A DNA stretch of 64,000 nucleotides from Streptomyces sp. NBC_01142 (GCF_026341125.1 NZ_JAPEOR010000001.1:2976001-3040000); one strand, 5' to 3'. Numbered from the stretch's first letter, positions 27,141 through 37,585 are shown. Program-made: numbers and translations. Notes: generated from the letters alone by a model not told the origin.

Positions 27141-27575
27141 ATGACGAGTCATGTGAGCGGAACCCAGCCGGGTGCCGCGGCGCACAGTTCGGCGAAGAGC
27201 GGCCTCGGCAGCGGGTGGCTGGTCTTCGCCGGTGTTCTGATGATCTTCGGCGGCTTCATGACGCTCTTCGCGGGCATCGCCGCCATCGCCAACGACGAGG
27301 TGTTCGTCGCCACCCGCAACTACGTCTACCAGTTCGACCTCACCGGATGGGGCTGGATCCATCTCATCCTCGGAATCGTGATCGTTCTCGCCGGATTCGC
27401 CCTGTTCACGGGTGCCGCATGGGCGAGGGTCGTCGGTGTGGTGCTGGCAGGTCTGGGCATGGTCGCGAACTTCATGTGGCTGCCCTACGCGCCGCTCTGG
27501 GCGATCGTGCTGATCGCCGTCGACGGCTTCGTCATCTGGGCGCTGTGCGCGGCTCCGAGTCCTTCGGAGAGCTGA
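27141..27575 (+). CDS. Small four-helix membrane protein (DUF7144-like)
   Basis: A 144-residue integral membrane protein. After about 25 polar residues it has four hydrophobic segments, with FGGFMTLFAGIAAI and GWIHLILGIVIVLAG typical of a family common in Streptomyces and annotated as DUF7144. Function is unknown. AAGGAG six bases before the ATG gives strong initiation. Its last 31 bases overlap the start I chose for the gluconokinase fusion, so the two are likely cotranscribed. Confidence 0.85.
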   Translation: MTSHVSGTQPGAAAHSSAKSGLGSGWLVFAGVLMIFGGFMTLFAGIAAIANDEVFVATRNYVYQFDLTGWGWIHLILGIVIVLAGFALFTGAAWARVVGVVLAGLGMVANFMWLPYAPLWAIVLIAVDGFVIWALCAAPSPSES

Positions 27576-29137
27576 CGCCAGGCACACCACCGGCACCGGC
27601 ATCGGCGCGCGACGCGGGCGGAGCGGAGTCTGCGGCCCTGCTGCTCGTCGTCGGTCCCTCGGGATCGGGCAAGTCCACGGTGGCCCGGTTGCTCGCGGAC
27701 CGGCTCGGCCGGCCCTACCGGGACGCGGACGATTTCCACCCCCCGGCCAACCGCGCCAAGATGGCGGCCGGTGAACCGCTGACCGACGCGGACAGGCGGC
27801 CGTGGCTGAACGCCATCGCCGCCTGGATGGACCAGGAGATCGCGGCGCGGCAACCGGCCGTCGTCACCTGCTCCGTACTCAAGCGCGTCTACCGGGACCA
27901 ACTGCTCCGCGGACGGCCCCGGGTGCGCCTTGTGTACCTGCACGGTTCGCGGGAGCTCATCCGCTCCCGACTGGCTGCCCGGCAGGGCCACTTCTTCCCG
28001 GCCGCTCTGCTGGACAGCCAGTTCGCGGATCTCCAGGAGCCGGAGCCCGACGAACATCCCTGCGTGGTGGAGATCGACCAGCCGCCGGAAGCCATCGTCG
28101 CGGCCATCGTCTCCTTGCTGCGCGTGGACACCGCCCCGGACCACCCGGCCACCGGCGCGGCGGCCGCCCGCACCGCACCGACCGAGGAGCCGCACATGCC
28201 CCCGCGCGCGACGGGAGACGCGACAGGAGAACAGTGGCAGCTGCGCCACGGCGGGCAGTCGGCCGTCGTGGTCCAGCTGGGCGGCGCCCTGCGCCACTAC
28301 GAGGTGGACGGCCGGCAGCTGCTGGACGGGTTCACCGCCGACGCACGGATCACCGGCGGCCGAGGGCAGCTTCTCGTCCCCTGGCCCAACCGGGTGGGCG
28401 GCGGGCGCTACCACTTCGAAGGCCAGGACCTGCAACTCCCGCTGACCGAGCCGGAGAGGCACAACGCCATCCACGGACTGCTGCGCTGGACCCCGTGGCA
28501 GCTGCTCGCCCGCAGCGACGACGGAGTCAGGGCGGGCACCACGCTCTTCCCGCAGCCGGGCTATCCCTTCCACCTCGAGGTATTCGCCGAGTACAAGCTG
28601 GGTCCCGAGGGGCTCGAGGTCACCGTCACCGCGACCAACGTGGGGGACACCGCGGCACCCTACGGTGTGGGCCAGCACCCCTACTTGACCGTGGGCACGG
28701 GTCGGGTGGACACGGCACTGCTGACGGTGCCCGCCCGCCACCGGCTGTGCACCGACGAGCAGGGCCTGCCGACCGGCCAGGAACCGGTCGAGGGCGGGGC
28801 GTACGACTTCCGCACCGCCCGCCCCATCGGCGACCAGCAGCTGGACACCGCCTTCGCCGGACTCGACCGTGACGCCGCCGGCCGGGCCGTAGTGCGGCTG
28901 GCCCACCCCTCGGGCCGCCACGGCATCGACCTCTGGCTCGGCGAAGGCACCCGATACGTGCAGGTGTACACCGGTGACACGCTGCCCGAACCCGAGCGGC
29001 GGCGGCGCGGTGTCGCCGTGGAGGCCATGTCCTGTCCGGCGGACGCGTTCCGCAGTGGTACGGATCTCACCACCCTCGAGCCGGGCGGCAGCCATGTGCT
29101 CCGGTGGGGGCTCAGCCCGTGGGGGACCAGCGGCTGA
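27545..29137 (+). CDS. Gluconokinase / aldose 1-epimerase fusion
   Basis: One uninterrupted frame of 530 residues joins two enzymes. Residues about 30-195 are a GntK-type gluconokinase, making 6-phosphogluconate from gluconate: P-loop VVGPSGSGKST, then DADDFHP, TCSVLKRVYRD and GHFFPAALLDSQF. After a 20-residue Ala/Thr/Pro linker, residues about 220-530 are a galactose-mutarotase-type aldose 1-epimerase, with VPWPNRVGGGRYHF, NAIHGLLRW, GVGQHPYLTVG and a C-terminal VAVEAMS holding the catalytic-type Glu. GTG 27545 is the only in-frame start near the kinase and has a poor ribosome site. An ATG at 28196 with a good site could also make the epimerase alone. A lost stop or sequencing error is the main alternative. 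Confidence 0.85.
   Translation: MRGSESFGELTPGTPPAPASARDAGGAESAALLLVVGPSGSGKSTVARLLADRLGRPYRDADDFHPPANRAKMAAGEPLTDADRRPWLNAIAAWMDQEIAARQPAVVTCSVLKRVYRDQLLRGRPRVRLVYLHGSRELIRSRLAARQGHFFPAALLDSQFADLQEPEPDEHPCVVEIDQPPEAIVAAIVSLLRVDTAPDHPATGAAAARTAPTEEPHMPPRATGDATGEQWQLRHGGQSAVVVQLGGALRHYEVDGRQLLDGFTADARITGGRGQLLVPWPNRVGGGRYHFEGQDLQLPLTEPERHNAIHGLLRWTPWQLLARSDDGVRAGTTLFPQPGYPFHLEVFAEYKLGPEGLEVTVTATNVGDTAAPYGVGQHPYLTVGTGRVDTALLTVPARHRLCTDEQGLPTGQEPVEGGAYDFRTARPIGDQQLDTAFAGLDRDAAGRAVVRLAHPSGRHGIDLWLGEGTRYVQVYTGDTLPEPERRRRGVAVEAMSCPADAFRSGTDLTTLEPGGSHVLRWGLSPWGTSG
28184..28198 (+). promoter_or_regulatory. Internal ribosome site and start for the epimerase half
   Basis: GAGGAG (28184-28189) lies six bases before an in-frame ATG (28196-28198) in the linker between the kinase and epimerase domains. 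This is stronger than the initiation signal of the whole fusion, so a separate epimerase may be made from the same message. Confidence 0.55.
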
Positions 29138-29253
29138 GGCCGGTGCCGCGGTCGCGGTCCCGGACCGGCCGATCGACAATGAGTCCGATCGATGAGGCCG
29201 ATCGACAACGAGACGGCCGTACGCACAACTCGTCGGCGGGAGGCAGCATCCTC

Positions 29254-30204
29254 ATGACCTCGCGCACGGAACCACCGGCCTCCCGGTCCATGACCACGGA
29301 CGCCTTCCGGGCGCTGTACGAGCACCTGCGCGACGGGGCCCGGCGCGGTCCCGGCGACCGGCGCGGGGCGCTCTGCCACCTGACGCCCGAGCGTGTGGTG
29401 GCAGCCGCCGCCGAGGTCCGGTCCGGCCGTACGGTGTCCCTCGCCGCGCCCGTCGAGACCCGGCCCGGGCCGGACAACCCTGAACCTGCGGACCACCGGA
29501 TGACCGGACCCACTGCCGGTGACATCGGCGCGGGCGGGCTGCACTTCGCCGTCGACCGGTTCGCGATGAACGTGCACGGGGACGCCGACAGCCATCTCGA
29601 CGCGCTCTGCCACGTGCTGTTCGACGGTGAGCTCTACAACGGGGTCCCCGCGAGCAGTGTGACACCGGACGGCGCCGGCTCACTCTCCCTCGACGTCGTC
29701 CGGGACGGCATCGTCGGCCGCGGCGTGCTCCTGGACATCCCACGACTGCGCGGCGTGCCCTGGCTGGAACCCGGCGATCATGTGACGGCCGCCGACCTGA
29801 CCGCCGCCGAGGCTGTCCAGGGCGTCCGGACCGGCCCGGGAGACCTGCTGTTCGTCCGGGTGGGTCACCGCCGTCGGCGCCGGGAACTCGGGGCTTGGAA
29901 CGCGGCGCAGGCCCGGGCCGGCCTTCATCCGACGGCGATGCGGTTCCTGGCCGAGCGGAAGGTCGCGGTGCTCGGCTCGGACGGCAACAACGACACCGCC
30001 CCCAGTTCGGTGGCGGACATCGCGTTTCCCGTGCATGTGCTGGCCATACACGCCATGGGGCTGCACCTGATGGACTATCTGCAGTTCGAGGAGCTGGCTC
30101 CCGCGTGCGCAGATGCGGGCCGCTGGAGTTTCTTCTGTGTGGTCGCCCCGCTGCGGCTGCCCGCCGCCACCGGGTCGCCGGTGAATCCGATCGCCGTCCT
30201 GTGA
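29254..30204 (+). CDS. Cyclase-family (kynurenine formamidase-like) metal hydrolase
   Basis: A 316-residue member of the cyclase family (PF04199 type). The metal-binding region is VHGDADSHLDALCH followed by DGELYNG, matching the HxxxHxDxxxH layout of this family with a changed first His. Later come GRGVLLDIPRLRGVPWLEPG, FVRVG and GSDGNNDTAPS, all usual. Members hydrolyse amides or lactones. Next to gluconate and glucose enzymes a lactonase-like role is possible but unproven. ATG 29254 has GGGAGG ten bases upstream; a further in-frame ATG at 29290 is possible. Confidence 0.85.
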   Translation: MTSRTEPPASRSMTTDAFRALYEHLRDGARRGPGDRRGALCHLTPERVVAAAAEVRSGRTVSLAAPVETRPGPDNPEPADHRMTGPTAGDIGAGGLHFAVDRFAMNVHGDADSHLDALCHVLFDGELYNGVPASSVTPDGAGSLSLDVVRDGIVGRGVLLDIPRLRGVPWLEPGDHVTAADLTAAEAVQGVRTGPGDLLFVRVGHRRRRRELGAWNAAQARAGLHPTAMRFLAERKVAVLGSDGNNDTAPSSVADIAFPVHVLAIHAMGLHLMDYLQFEELAPACADAGRWSFFCVVAPLRLPAATGSPVNPIAVL

Positions 30205-30349
30205 CCGCGGCCCGACGGCCGCGGCAGCGCCGGTCCGGTCGCCGCGAACCGAAAGGGCGGATAACTTCGAATGGGCGGGACGGGTGCGTTTCCGCAGCGC
30301 GCAGTGACAAGGTCCCAGCGGGGAGCGCAGGGCCGCGAGCGCAAGGACG

Positions 30350-31939
30350 GTGGTCGCCGTGGGCGATGCCCCTGGCTACGACATCATCATCATCGGTACC
30401 GGCGCCGGCGGCGGTACGCTCGCCCACCGGCTCGCCCCCTCCGGGAAACGCGTGCTCATCCTCGAGCGCGGTGACTATCTCCCGCGTGAGCGCGACAACT
30501 GGGACTCCACCGCCGTATTCGTCAAGGGCAAGTACCGGGCCCCGGAGTTCTGGCTCGACAAGCACGGCAACGAGTTCCCGCCCGAGGTCAACTACTACGT
30601 CGGCGGCAACACCAAGTTCTACGGCGCCGCCCTCTTCCGGCTGCGCCCCGAAGACTTCGGCGAACTCCGCCACCACGACGGCATCTCGCCCGCATGGCCG
30701 ATCCGCTACGAGGACCTGGAGCCGTACTACACGCAGGCCGAACACCTCTACCTGGTGCACGGGCGGCACGGCGAGGACCCCACCGAGGGCCCGGCGAGCG
30801 GGCCGTACGCGTACCCGCCCGTCGAACACGAACCGCGCATCCAGCAGCTCAGCGACGACCTCGAGAAGCGCGGACTGCACCCGTTCCACCTGCCCATCGG
30901 CGTCAATCTGAGCCAGGACGGAAACGGCCGTGCGACCCATTCCAGCGTGTGTATCCGCTGCAACCGGGTGGACGGCTTCCCGTGTCTGGTGCGTGGCAAG
31001 TCCGACGCCCAGGTGATCTGCGTCGAGCCCGCACTGCAGCACCCCAACGTCGAGATGATCACCAACGCCCGGGTGGTCAGGCTGGAGACCGACCCGTCCG
31101 GGCTCAGCGTCAGCACGGTCGTCACCCGGCTCGCGGACGGCTCCGAGGCCCGGTTCGAGGCGAACATCGTGGTCGTGGCGTGCGGGGCGGTCAACTCCGC
31201 GGCTCTGCTGCTGGCATCGGCCAACGACCGGCACCCCCGGGGACTGGCAAACAGCTCCGATGTGGTCGGCCGGCACTACATGCGGCACAACAACCTGGCG
31301 TTGATGGCCATATCGAAGGAGCCCAACGACACCCAGTTCCAGAAGACCCTCGCGCTCCACGACTGGTACCTGGGAGCGGACGACTGGGACTACCCGCTGG
31401 GCGGCATCCAGATGCTCGGCAAGTCGGACGCCGAGCAGATCCACGGCGAGGCCCCGCGGTGGGCCGGAGCCGTGACCCCGGACCTGCCGTTCGAGGTGCT
31501 GGCCCATCACGCCGTGGACTTCTGGCTGTGCGGTGAGGATCTTCCCCTTCCGGACAGTCGCGTCACCCTGGACGCGGACGGCAGGATCCACCTCTCCCTC
31601 GACGAGAAGAACAACATGGCCGGGCTGAAGCGTCTGCAGCACAAACTGCAGTCCATGCTGGGCCACTTGGGCATGCACGAACACCACCTGCTGTCGCACA
31701 GCATCTATTTGCACAAGGGCATGCCCATCGGCGCCACCGCGCACCAGGCGGGCACCGTACGGTTCGGCGACGACCCGAACAGCTCTGCCCTGGACGTCAA
31801 CTGCAAGGCCCACGACCTCGACAACCTCTATGTGGTCGACACGAGCTTCTTCCCGAGCATCGGCGCGGTCAATCCGTCGCTGACGGCCATCGCGAACGCC
31901 TTGCGGGTCGGCGACCACATCTTGGACCGGCTGACCTGA
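30350..31939 (+). CDS. GMC-family oxidoreductase
   Basis: A 529-residue flavoprotein with IIIGTGAGGGTLAHRLAPSG for FAD binding, LERGDYLPRE, YYVGGNTKFYGAALFRLR and the C-terminal VDTSFFPSIGAVNPSLTAIA segment of the GMC family. It belongs to the group that includes gluconate 2-dehydrogenase large subunits and fungal-type alcohol oxidases. It has a CIRCNRVDGFPC cysteine cluster, but no small subunit or cytochrome gene is adjacent. It should oxidise a sugar or polyol alcohol. GTG 30350 follows AAGGA closely. It differs from the GMC oxidase at 17534, with which it shares only the general fold. Confidence 0.88.
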   Translation: MVAVGDAPGYDIIIIGTGAGGGTLAHRLAPSGKRVLILERGDYLPRERDNWDSTAVFVKGKYRAPEFWLDKHGNEFPPEVNYYVGGNTKFYGAALFRLRPEDFGELRHHDGISPAWPIRYEDLEPYYTQAEHLYLVHGRHGEDPTEGPASGPYAYPPVEHEPRIQQLSDDLEKRGLHPFHLPIGVNLSQDGNGRATHSSVCIRCNRVDGFPCLVRGKSDAQVICVEPALQHPNVEMITNARVVRLETDPSGLSVSTVVTRLADGSEARFEANIVVVACGAVNSAALLLASANDRHPRGLANSSDVVGRHYMRHNNLALMAISKEPNDTQFQKTLALHDWYLGADDWDYPLGGIQMLGKSDAEQIHGEAPRWAGAVTPDLPFEVLAHHAVDFWLCGEDLPLPDSRVTLDADGRIHLSLDEKNNMAGLKRLQHKLQSMLGHLGMHEHHLLSHSIYLHKGMPIGATAHQAGTVRFGDDPNSSALDVNCKAHDLDNLYVVDTSFFPSIGAVNPSLTAIANALRVGDHILDRLT

Positions 31940-31992
31940 CCTGACCGACCGGCCGACCTGCTCTGACCTGACCGACCGGCCGACCTGCTCTG
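31940..31992 (+). repeat. Two tandem 26-27 bp repeats
   Basis: A 26-base unit (CCTGACCGACCGGCCGACCT then GCTCTG) occurs at 31940-31965 and 31967-31992. A degraded third copy follows, just after the stop of the GMC gene and before the SDR gene. It has no evident coding role. Confidence 0.85.
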
Positions 31993-32180
31993 CCCTGACC
32001 GGCCGGCCTGACCGCTGCGCCGGCGGTTGGGCCGACCGGGCGGAGATCGTCGGCCCAACGGCCCAACCGGAGCTCAGAGAGCGTGCCGCTCCCGCCCGCC
32101 GGTGATTCTGTGGCAAGCCGGGCTCGACCGGTGCTGCGGCACGCGGGACCCGGGGCCACGCACCGAGGAGGCAGGGCATC

Positions 32181-33020
<840 letters not shown>

Positions 33021-33055
33021 CCCACTTCTGAACGTCGCGAGCAGCAAAGGCACGT

Positions 33056-34540
33056 ATGCACACCACGCTCCACCTGCTGGCGGACACCCCGGCCCAGCTG
33101 CTTCCGGCCAGACAGCTCATGGCGTTCACCCTGGCCTCCCACATCATCCTGGTGCCGCTGGGCGTGGCACTGCCGTTCATCACCCTGCTGATGCACTATC
33201 GCGGCCTGCGTCGCAACGACCCTGTCGCCCTGCTCCTCGCCAGACGCTGGTCGGCCGTCATGGCAGTGCAGTTCGCGATCGGCGTCGTCACCGGTACCGT
33301 CCTGTCCTTCGAGTTCGGCCTTCTCTGGCCCGGTCTGATGGGCAAGTGGGGCGACGTCTTCGGTATCGGCTTCGGTGTCGAGGCGTGGGCCTTCTTCCTC
33401 GAAGCGGTGCTCATCGCCATCTATCTCTACGGCTGGCGGAGGCTGAAGCCGCGCACCCACTTCCTGCTCGCCCTGCCCCTTCCGGCGACCGCGCTGCTCG
33501 GGGCGTTCGGAATCCTGGCGGCCAACTCGTGGATGAACACACCCCAGGGCTTCTCCCTCGACTCCGACGGCAACCCCGTCGACGTCGACATCTGGGCGGC
33601 GATCTTCACCCCGATGTTCGGACCGCAGTACTGGCACTTCGTCGTGGCGATGCTGGTGACCGCCGGATACGTCGTCGCCGGGGTCTACGCGGTCGGCTGG
33701 CTGCGGGGCCGCCGGGACCACTACCACCGGCTGGGCTTCACCATCCCCTTCACCGTTGCCGCGGTGTTCACCCCGGTGCAGTTCGTGCTGGGCGACTCCA
33801 TCGCCCGTTCGGTCTTCCACAAGCAGCCGGTGAAGTTCGCCGCGATGGAGATCGTCTGGGAGACCGACACCCATGTGCCGGAGTACATGTTCGGCCGTAT
33901 GCACCCGGACGGAAGCATCTCCGGCGGCTTCAAGATCCCCCAACTCGACTCCATCCTGGCCGGGTTCAAACCCGACACCAAGGTGACCGGGCTGACATCG
34001 GTGCCGGCGAGCGACCGGCCGACGGCCACCCAGGCCACCATCGTCCACTGGGCTTTCGACCTCATGGTGGTGATCGGCTCGCTGCTGCTGCTCCTCGCCC
34101 TCTGGTACGGCTTTGTCTGGCTGCGGCACCGCAGGCTGCCCGCCTCTCCGTGGTTCTTCCGCGGCGCGGCCTGCGCGGGTGTCGCCTCCGTCGTCGCCGT
34201 CGAATGCGGCTGGATCACGACCGAAGTGGGACGCCAGCCCTGGATCGTCTACCAGAACATGCGGGTCTCCGAGGCCGTGACGTCGACCCGGTCGTCGAGT
34301 CTGTGGATCATGCTGGGCCTGGTGATCGTGGTGTACCTGCTGATCTTCGGCTCACTGCTCGCCGTACTGCTCAAGATGCGAACCCGCTGGAGACTTGCCG
34401 ACGAGGGCAGGGAGGCCGGGGAGCAGGACGAGGGACCGGAGACGGACACGCCCTACGGGCCCCGCTCCCGGCCGCCCGCCGACGACGCACTCGCCTCCCG
34501 TGGCGCCGGTTCCGGACCGGCCGAGGACGGCCGGCCATGA
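33056..34540 (+). CDS. cydA: Cytochrome bd ubiquinol/menaquinol oxidase subunit I
   Basis: A 494-residue integral membrane oxidase subunit that reduces oxygen with quinol electrons. Conserved features include the His in the first membrane segment (LASHIILVPLG), GTVLSFEFG, FGPQYWHFVVAM, the quinol-site EIVWETDTH with KFAAME before it, and GRQPWIVYQNMR. The short Q-loop fits the CIO/bd-II-like short-loop class. The C-terminus carries a long polar tail. AAAGG precedes ATG 33056. It overlaps cydB by four bases (ATGA). cydC/cydD assembly genes are not in the window. Confidence 0.95.
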   Translation: MHTTLHLLADTPAQLLPARQLMAFTLASHIILVPLGVALPFITLLMHYRGLRRNDPVALLLARRWSAVMAVQFAIGVVTGTVLSFEFGLLWPGLMGKWGDVFGIGFGVEAWAFFLEAVLIAIYLYGWRRLKPRTHFLLALPLPATALLGAFGILAANSWMNTPQGFSLDSDGNPVDVDIWAAIFTPMFGPQYWHFVVAMLVTAGYVVAGVYAVGWLRGRRDHYHRLGFTIPFTVAAVFTPVQFVLGDSIARSVFHKQPVKFAAMEIVWETDTHVPEYMFGRMHPDGSISGGFKIPQLDSILAGFKPDTKVTGLTSVPASDRPTATQATIVHWAFDLMVVIGSLLLLLALWYGFVWLRHRRLPASPWFFRGAACAGVASVVAVECGWITTEVGRQPWIVYQNMRVSEAVTSTRSSSLWIMLGLVIVVYLLIFGSLLAVLLKMRTRWRLADEGREAGEQDEGPETDTPYGPRSRPPADDALASRGAGSGPAEDGRP

Positions 34541-35592
34541 CCGCGGATCTCATCGCCATGGTGCTGCTGCTCGCGGTGGCTGCCTATGCCTGCGCCGGCG
34601 GCACCGACTACGGGGCCGGATTCTGGGACCTGGCCGCCGGCGGTGCGGAACGCGGCAAGCGCCCCAGATGGCTGATCGATCACGCCATGGCCCCCGTGTG
34701 GGAGGTCAACAACGTCTGGCTGATCTTCATCTTCGTCATCATGTGGACCGGATTCCCAATCCTGTTCCAGACCGTGTTCTCCGCGATGTGGCTGCCGCTG
34801 GCGGTCGCCGCCATCGGGCTGGTGCTGCGCGGCGCCGGGTTCGCGCTGCGCAAACCCGCCCGACGCCTGGCCCGTCGGCGTATCTACGGGGCAGTGTTCG
34901 CCATTGCCTCGCTGCTCACGCCGTTCTTCCTCGGCGCGGCCGTCGGCGGCATCGCCTCCGGCCGGGTGGTGCCGGGAACCGAAGCCTCCGCGGACGCCTG
35001 GTCCAACCCCACCTCGATCCTCTTCGGACTGCTCACCGTCGCCTCGACGGCGTTCCTCGCAGCCGTGTTCCTGACCGGAGACGCCGCACGCTTCGGTGTG
35101 CCCGACCTCGTCGGCTACTTCCGGCTGCGGGCTCTCGGTAGCCTCGTCGTCGTGGCCGTGCTGGGGGTGGCCGCGCTCGCTGTCACTCGTGGCGACGCCT
35201 CCTACGTGTGGAACGGACTCACCGGCGGCCTCGGGCTCGCCTTTGTCATCCTGGCAGGAGTGTGCGCGGTAGCCACCGGATGGCTCCTGCTGCGGGCTTC
35301 CGGCGTCTGGTCCCGCATCACGGCGGTCGGCGTGGTCGCGGCGGCCGTCGTCGCCTGGGGGGTCGCCCAGCGCCCCTACCTCATCCCCACCTCACTGACC
35401 GTGGCGGAAGGCGCCGGCGCCCCGACGACGCTGCGGTGGCTCGCCGTCGTCACCCTGGTCGCCGTGGTGCTCGTCGGCCCGGCCGTCATCCTGCTCTACT
35501 GGCTGGACACCCACGGTGAGCTGGAACCCCTCACCGACGCCGACCTGCGGCGCGAGGGGGCCGGCCCCGGAGGCCCGGCCGACGGCGACTGA
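34537..35592 (+). CDS. cydB: Cytochrome bd oxidase subunit II
   Basis: A 351-residue partner of CydA with about eight to nine membrane segments. Family motifs are GGTDYGAGFWDLAAGG near the N-terminus, then MAPVWEVNNVWLIF, FRGAGFALR-like VLRGAGFALRKP, and FILFGLLTV-like segments. It overlaps cydA by four bases and so is translationally coupled. It completes the heterodimer that supports respiration at low oxygen. It converges on the GH15 gene, with a 157-base gap that shows no strong terminator. Confidence 0.95.
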   Translation: MTADLIAMVLLLAVAAYACAGGTDYGAGFWDLAAGGAERGKRPRWLIDHAMAPVWEVNNVWLIFIFVIMWTGFPILFQTVFSAMWLPLAVAAIGLVLRGAGFALRKPARRLARRRIYGAVFAIASLLTPFFLGAAVGGIASGRVVPGTEASADAWSNPTSILFGLLTVASTAFLAAVFLTGDAARFGVPDLVGYFRLRALGSLVVVAVLGVAALAVTRGDASYVWNGLTGGLGLAFVILAGVCAVATGWLLLRASGVWSRITAVGVVAAAVVAWGVAQRPYLIPTSLTVAEGAGAPTTLRWLAVVTLVAVVLVGPAVILLYWLDTHGELEPLTDADLRREGAGPGGPADGD

Positions 35593-35749
35593 CGTCCGCC
35601 GCCCTCGGCAGCGTACGCAGGTGTCTGCGGCAGGCGGGCGCCTGAAGGTGTCGTGCCGACGCGGGCGGCCACCCGGCCGGCAGGTACTGCGTCGACCGGG
35701 GGCCGGTGGTCGCGCTCGCCCTGGACGGCGTCACTCTCCGCGAACTCCG

Positions 35750-37585
35750 TCAGCGCGCGTTCAGTGTCGCGTCCAGGGTGATGGCCGCGTCGATGAGAGC
35801 GAGATGGGTGAAAGCCTGCGGGAAGTTGCCCAGCTGACGCCCGGTCAGGTCGATCTCCTCGGAGTACAGGCCGAGGTGATTGGCGTACGTCAGCATCTTC
35901 TCCAGGACGAGCCTGGCCTGGTCGGTCCGCCCGGCCCGGGCGAGGGCGTCGACGTACATGAACGTACACAGGGAGAAGGTTCCTTCGGAGCCGCGCAGAC
36001 CGTCGGGCGATGCCTCGGGGTTGTACCGGTACACCAGGCTGTCGGACACCAGCTCCCGGTCCATCGCGTCCAGCGTGGAGATCCACATGGGATCGTGCGG
36101 GGTGATGAAGCCGACGGTGGGCATCCGCAACAGCGAGGAGTCCAGCACATCACTTCCGTAGTGCTGGACGAAGGCCTTGCGCCCGGCATCCCAGCCCTGT
36201 GTCAGGACCTGCTCGTTGATCTTGTTCCGCTCACCTGCCCAGCGCTCGACCGCGGCCGGCCGGCCGCTGGCGGACGCCAGTCGCAGCGCGCGGTCGAAGG
36301 CGACCCAGGACATCACCCGGCCGTAGGTGAAGTTCTTGCGACCGCCACGGGTCTCCCACAGGCCCTCTCCGGGCTGGTCCCAGTGATCGGTGAGCCAGTC
36401 GAGGAGGGTACGCAGCGAGTTCCAGCCGCGGTAGTCCAGCTGGATGCCGCGCTCGTGGGCGAAGTAGATGCTGTCCAGCGCCTCGCCGTAGATGTCCAGT
36501 TGCAGTTGGTTCGCGGCGCCGTTGCCTATACGCACCGGGCTGGAGCCCTGGTACCCCTCCCAGTGCTCCAGGATCTCTTCGACGAGATCGGACGAGCCGT
36601 CGACGCGGTACATGATGTTCAGCGGTCCCGTGTCGCCGTCACTGCCCGCCCTTTCTTTCACGCGGTCGCGCAGCCAGCCGATGAACGAGGCTGCCTCCTC
36701 CTTGAACCCCAGCCCCAGCAGGGCGTAGACGGAGAACGAGGCGTCGCGGATCCAGGTGAACCGGTAGTCCCAGTTCCGCTCGCCGCCCAGCTGCTCCGGC
36801 AGTCCCGCCGTCGGGGCCGCGACCAGAGCGCCGCTGGGTGCGTACGTCATCAGCTTCAGCGTCACGGCGGAGCGCTCCACCGCCTCCCGCCACCGGCCCG
36901 AGTAGCGGGACTGGCCGAGCCAGGACCGCCAGTAGCGGACGGTGGCGTCGAAAAGCTCCTGGAATTCGGCGAGGCGGATCTGCCGCGGCGGTCCGTCGGC
37001 GGCGGACTCCATGACCAGACCCCGCTCCTGACCGGCCTGCAAGGTCAGCGAGAGGTGCAGGTCGTGCTCGCCTGTGACGGAGTGCGCCAGCCGCTCGTCC
37101 TCCGGCTCCCGGACCGCGTGCACGGTCAGCTCCATCCCGTCCGCGGCGGCGAACACCGCCCCGTTCTCGGTGATGTGCAACTGGTGGGCCGTGCGGCCGT
37201 AGTTGAACCGGGGGGCGATCTCCACCTCGAACGTCATGCTGCCCCGCACGCAGCGCAGCATGCGGACCAGACGGTGGCGAGGGGTGGCAGTGTGGCCGGT
37301 CACCGGCATGAAGTCGACCACCTCGCCGGCACCCGCCTCGGTCATGAAACGGGTCACGAGAACCGCGGTGTCGGGAAGGTACAACTGCTTTGTCGCGTAG
37401 GTCTTGTGGGCCGGGCAGACTGTGAAATGCCCGCCCTTTTCACGGTCCAGCAAAGCCCCGAACACACTTGGCGAGTCGAAGCGTGGACAGCAGAACCAGT
37501 CGACCGTCCCATCGGTGCTCACCAGCGCCGCGGTCTGCAGGTCCCCGATCAGACCGTGATTCTCGATCAGCGGGTAGTCGCCCAT
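35750..37585 (-). CDS. Glycoside hydrolase family 15 protein (glucoamylase/trehalase-like)
   Basis: A 611-residue cytosolic protein with an N-terminal beta domain opening MGDYPLIENHGLIGDLQTAA and a helical (alpha/alpha)6 barrel. Family signatures are GERNWDYRFTWIRDASFSVY, GEGLWETRGG (catalytic acid Glu) and LYSEEIDLTGRQLGNFPQAF (second Glu). In actinobacteria this group includes glucoamylases and trehalases; the sequence alone does not separate these. There is no signal peptide, so it acts on internal sugars. ATG 37585 with AAAGGGG upstream is preferred over the longer frame. It would release glucose for the neighbouring oxidation enzymes. Confidence 0.92.
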   Translation of the reverse strand: MGDYPLIENHGLIGDLQTAALVSTDGTVDWFCCPRFDSPSVFGALLDREKGGHFTVCPAHKTYATKQLYLPDTAVLVTRFMTEAGAGEVVDFMPVTGHTATPRHRLVRMLRCVRGSMTFEVEIAPRFNYGRTAHQLHITENGAVFAAADGMELTVHAVREPEDERLAHSVTGEHDLHLSLTLQAGQERGLVMESAADGPPRQIRLAEFQELFDATVRYWRSWLGQSRYSGRWREAVERSAVTLKLMTYAPSGALVAAPTAGLPEQLGGERNWDYRFTWIRDASFSVYALLGLGFKEEAASFIGWLRDRVKERAGSDGDTGPLNIMYRVDGSSDLVEEILEHWEGYQGSSPVRIGNGAANQLQLDIYGEALDSIYFAHERGIQLDYRGWNSLRTLLDWLTDHWDQPGEGLWETRGGRKNFTYGRVMSWVAFDRALRLASASGRPAAVERWAGERNKINEQVLTQGWDAGRKAFVQHYGSDVLDSSLLRMPTVGFITPHDPMWISTLDAMDRELVSDSLVYRYNPEASPDGLRGSEGTFSLCTFMYVDALARAGRTDQARLVLEKMLTYANHLGLYSEEIDLTGRQLGNFPQAFTHLALIDAAITLDATLNAR

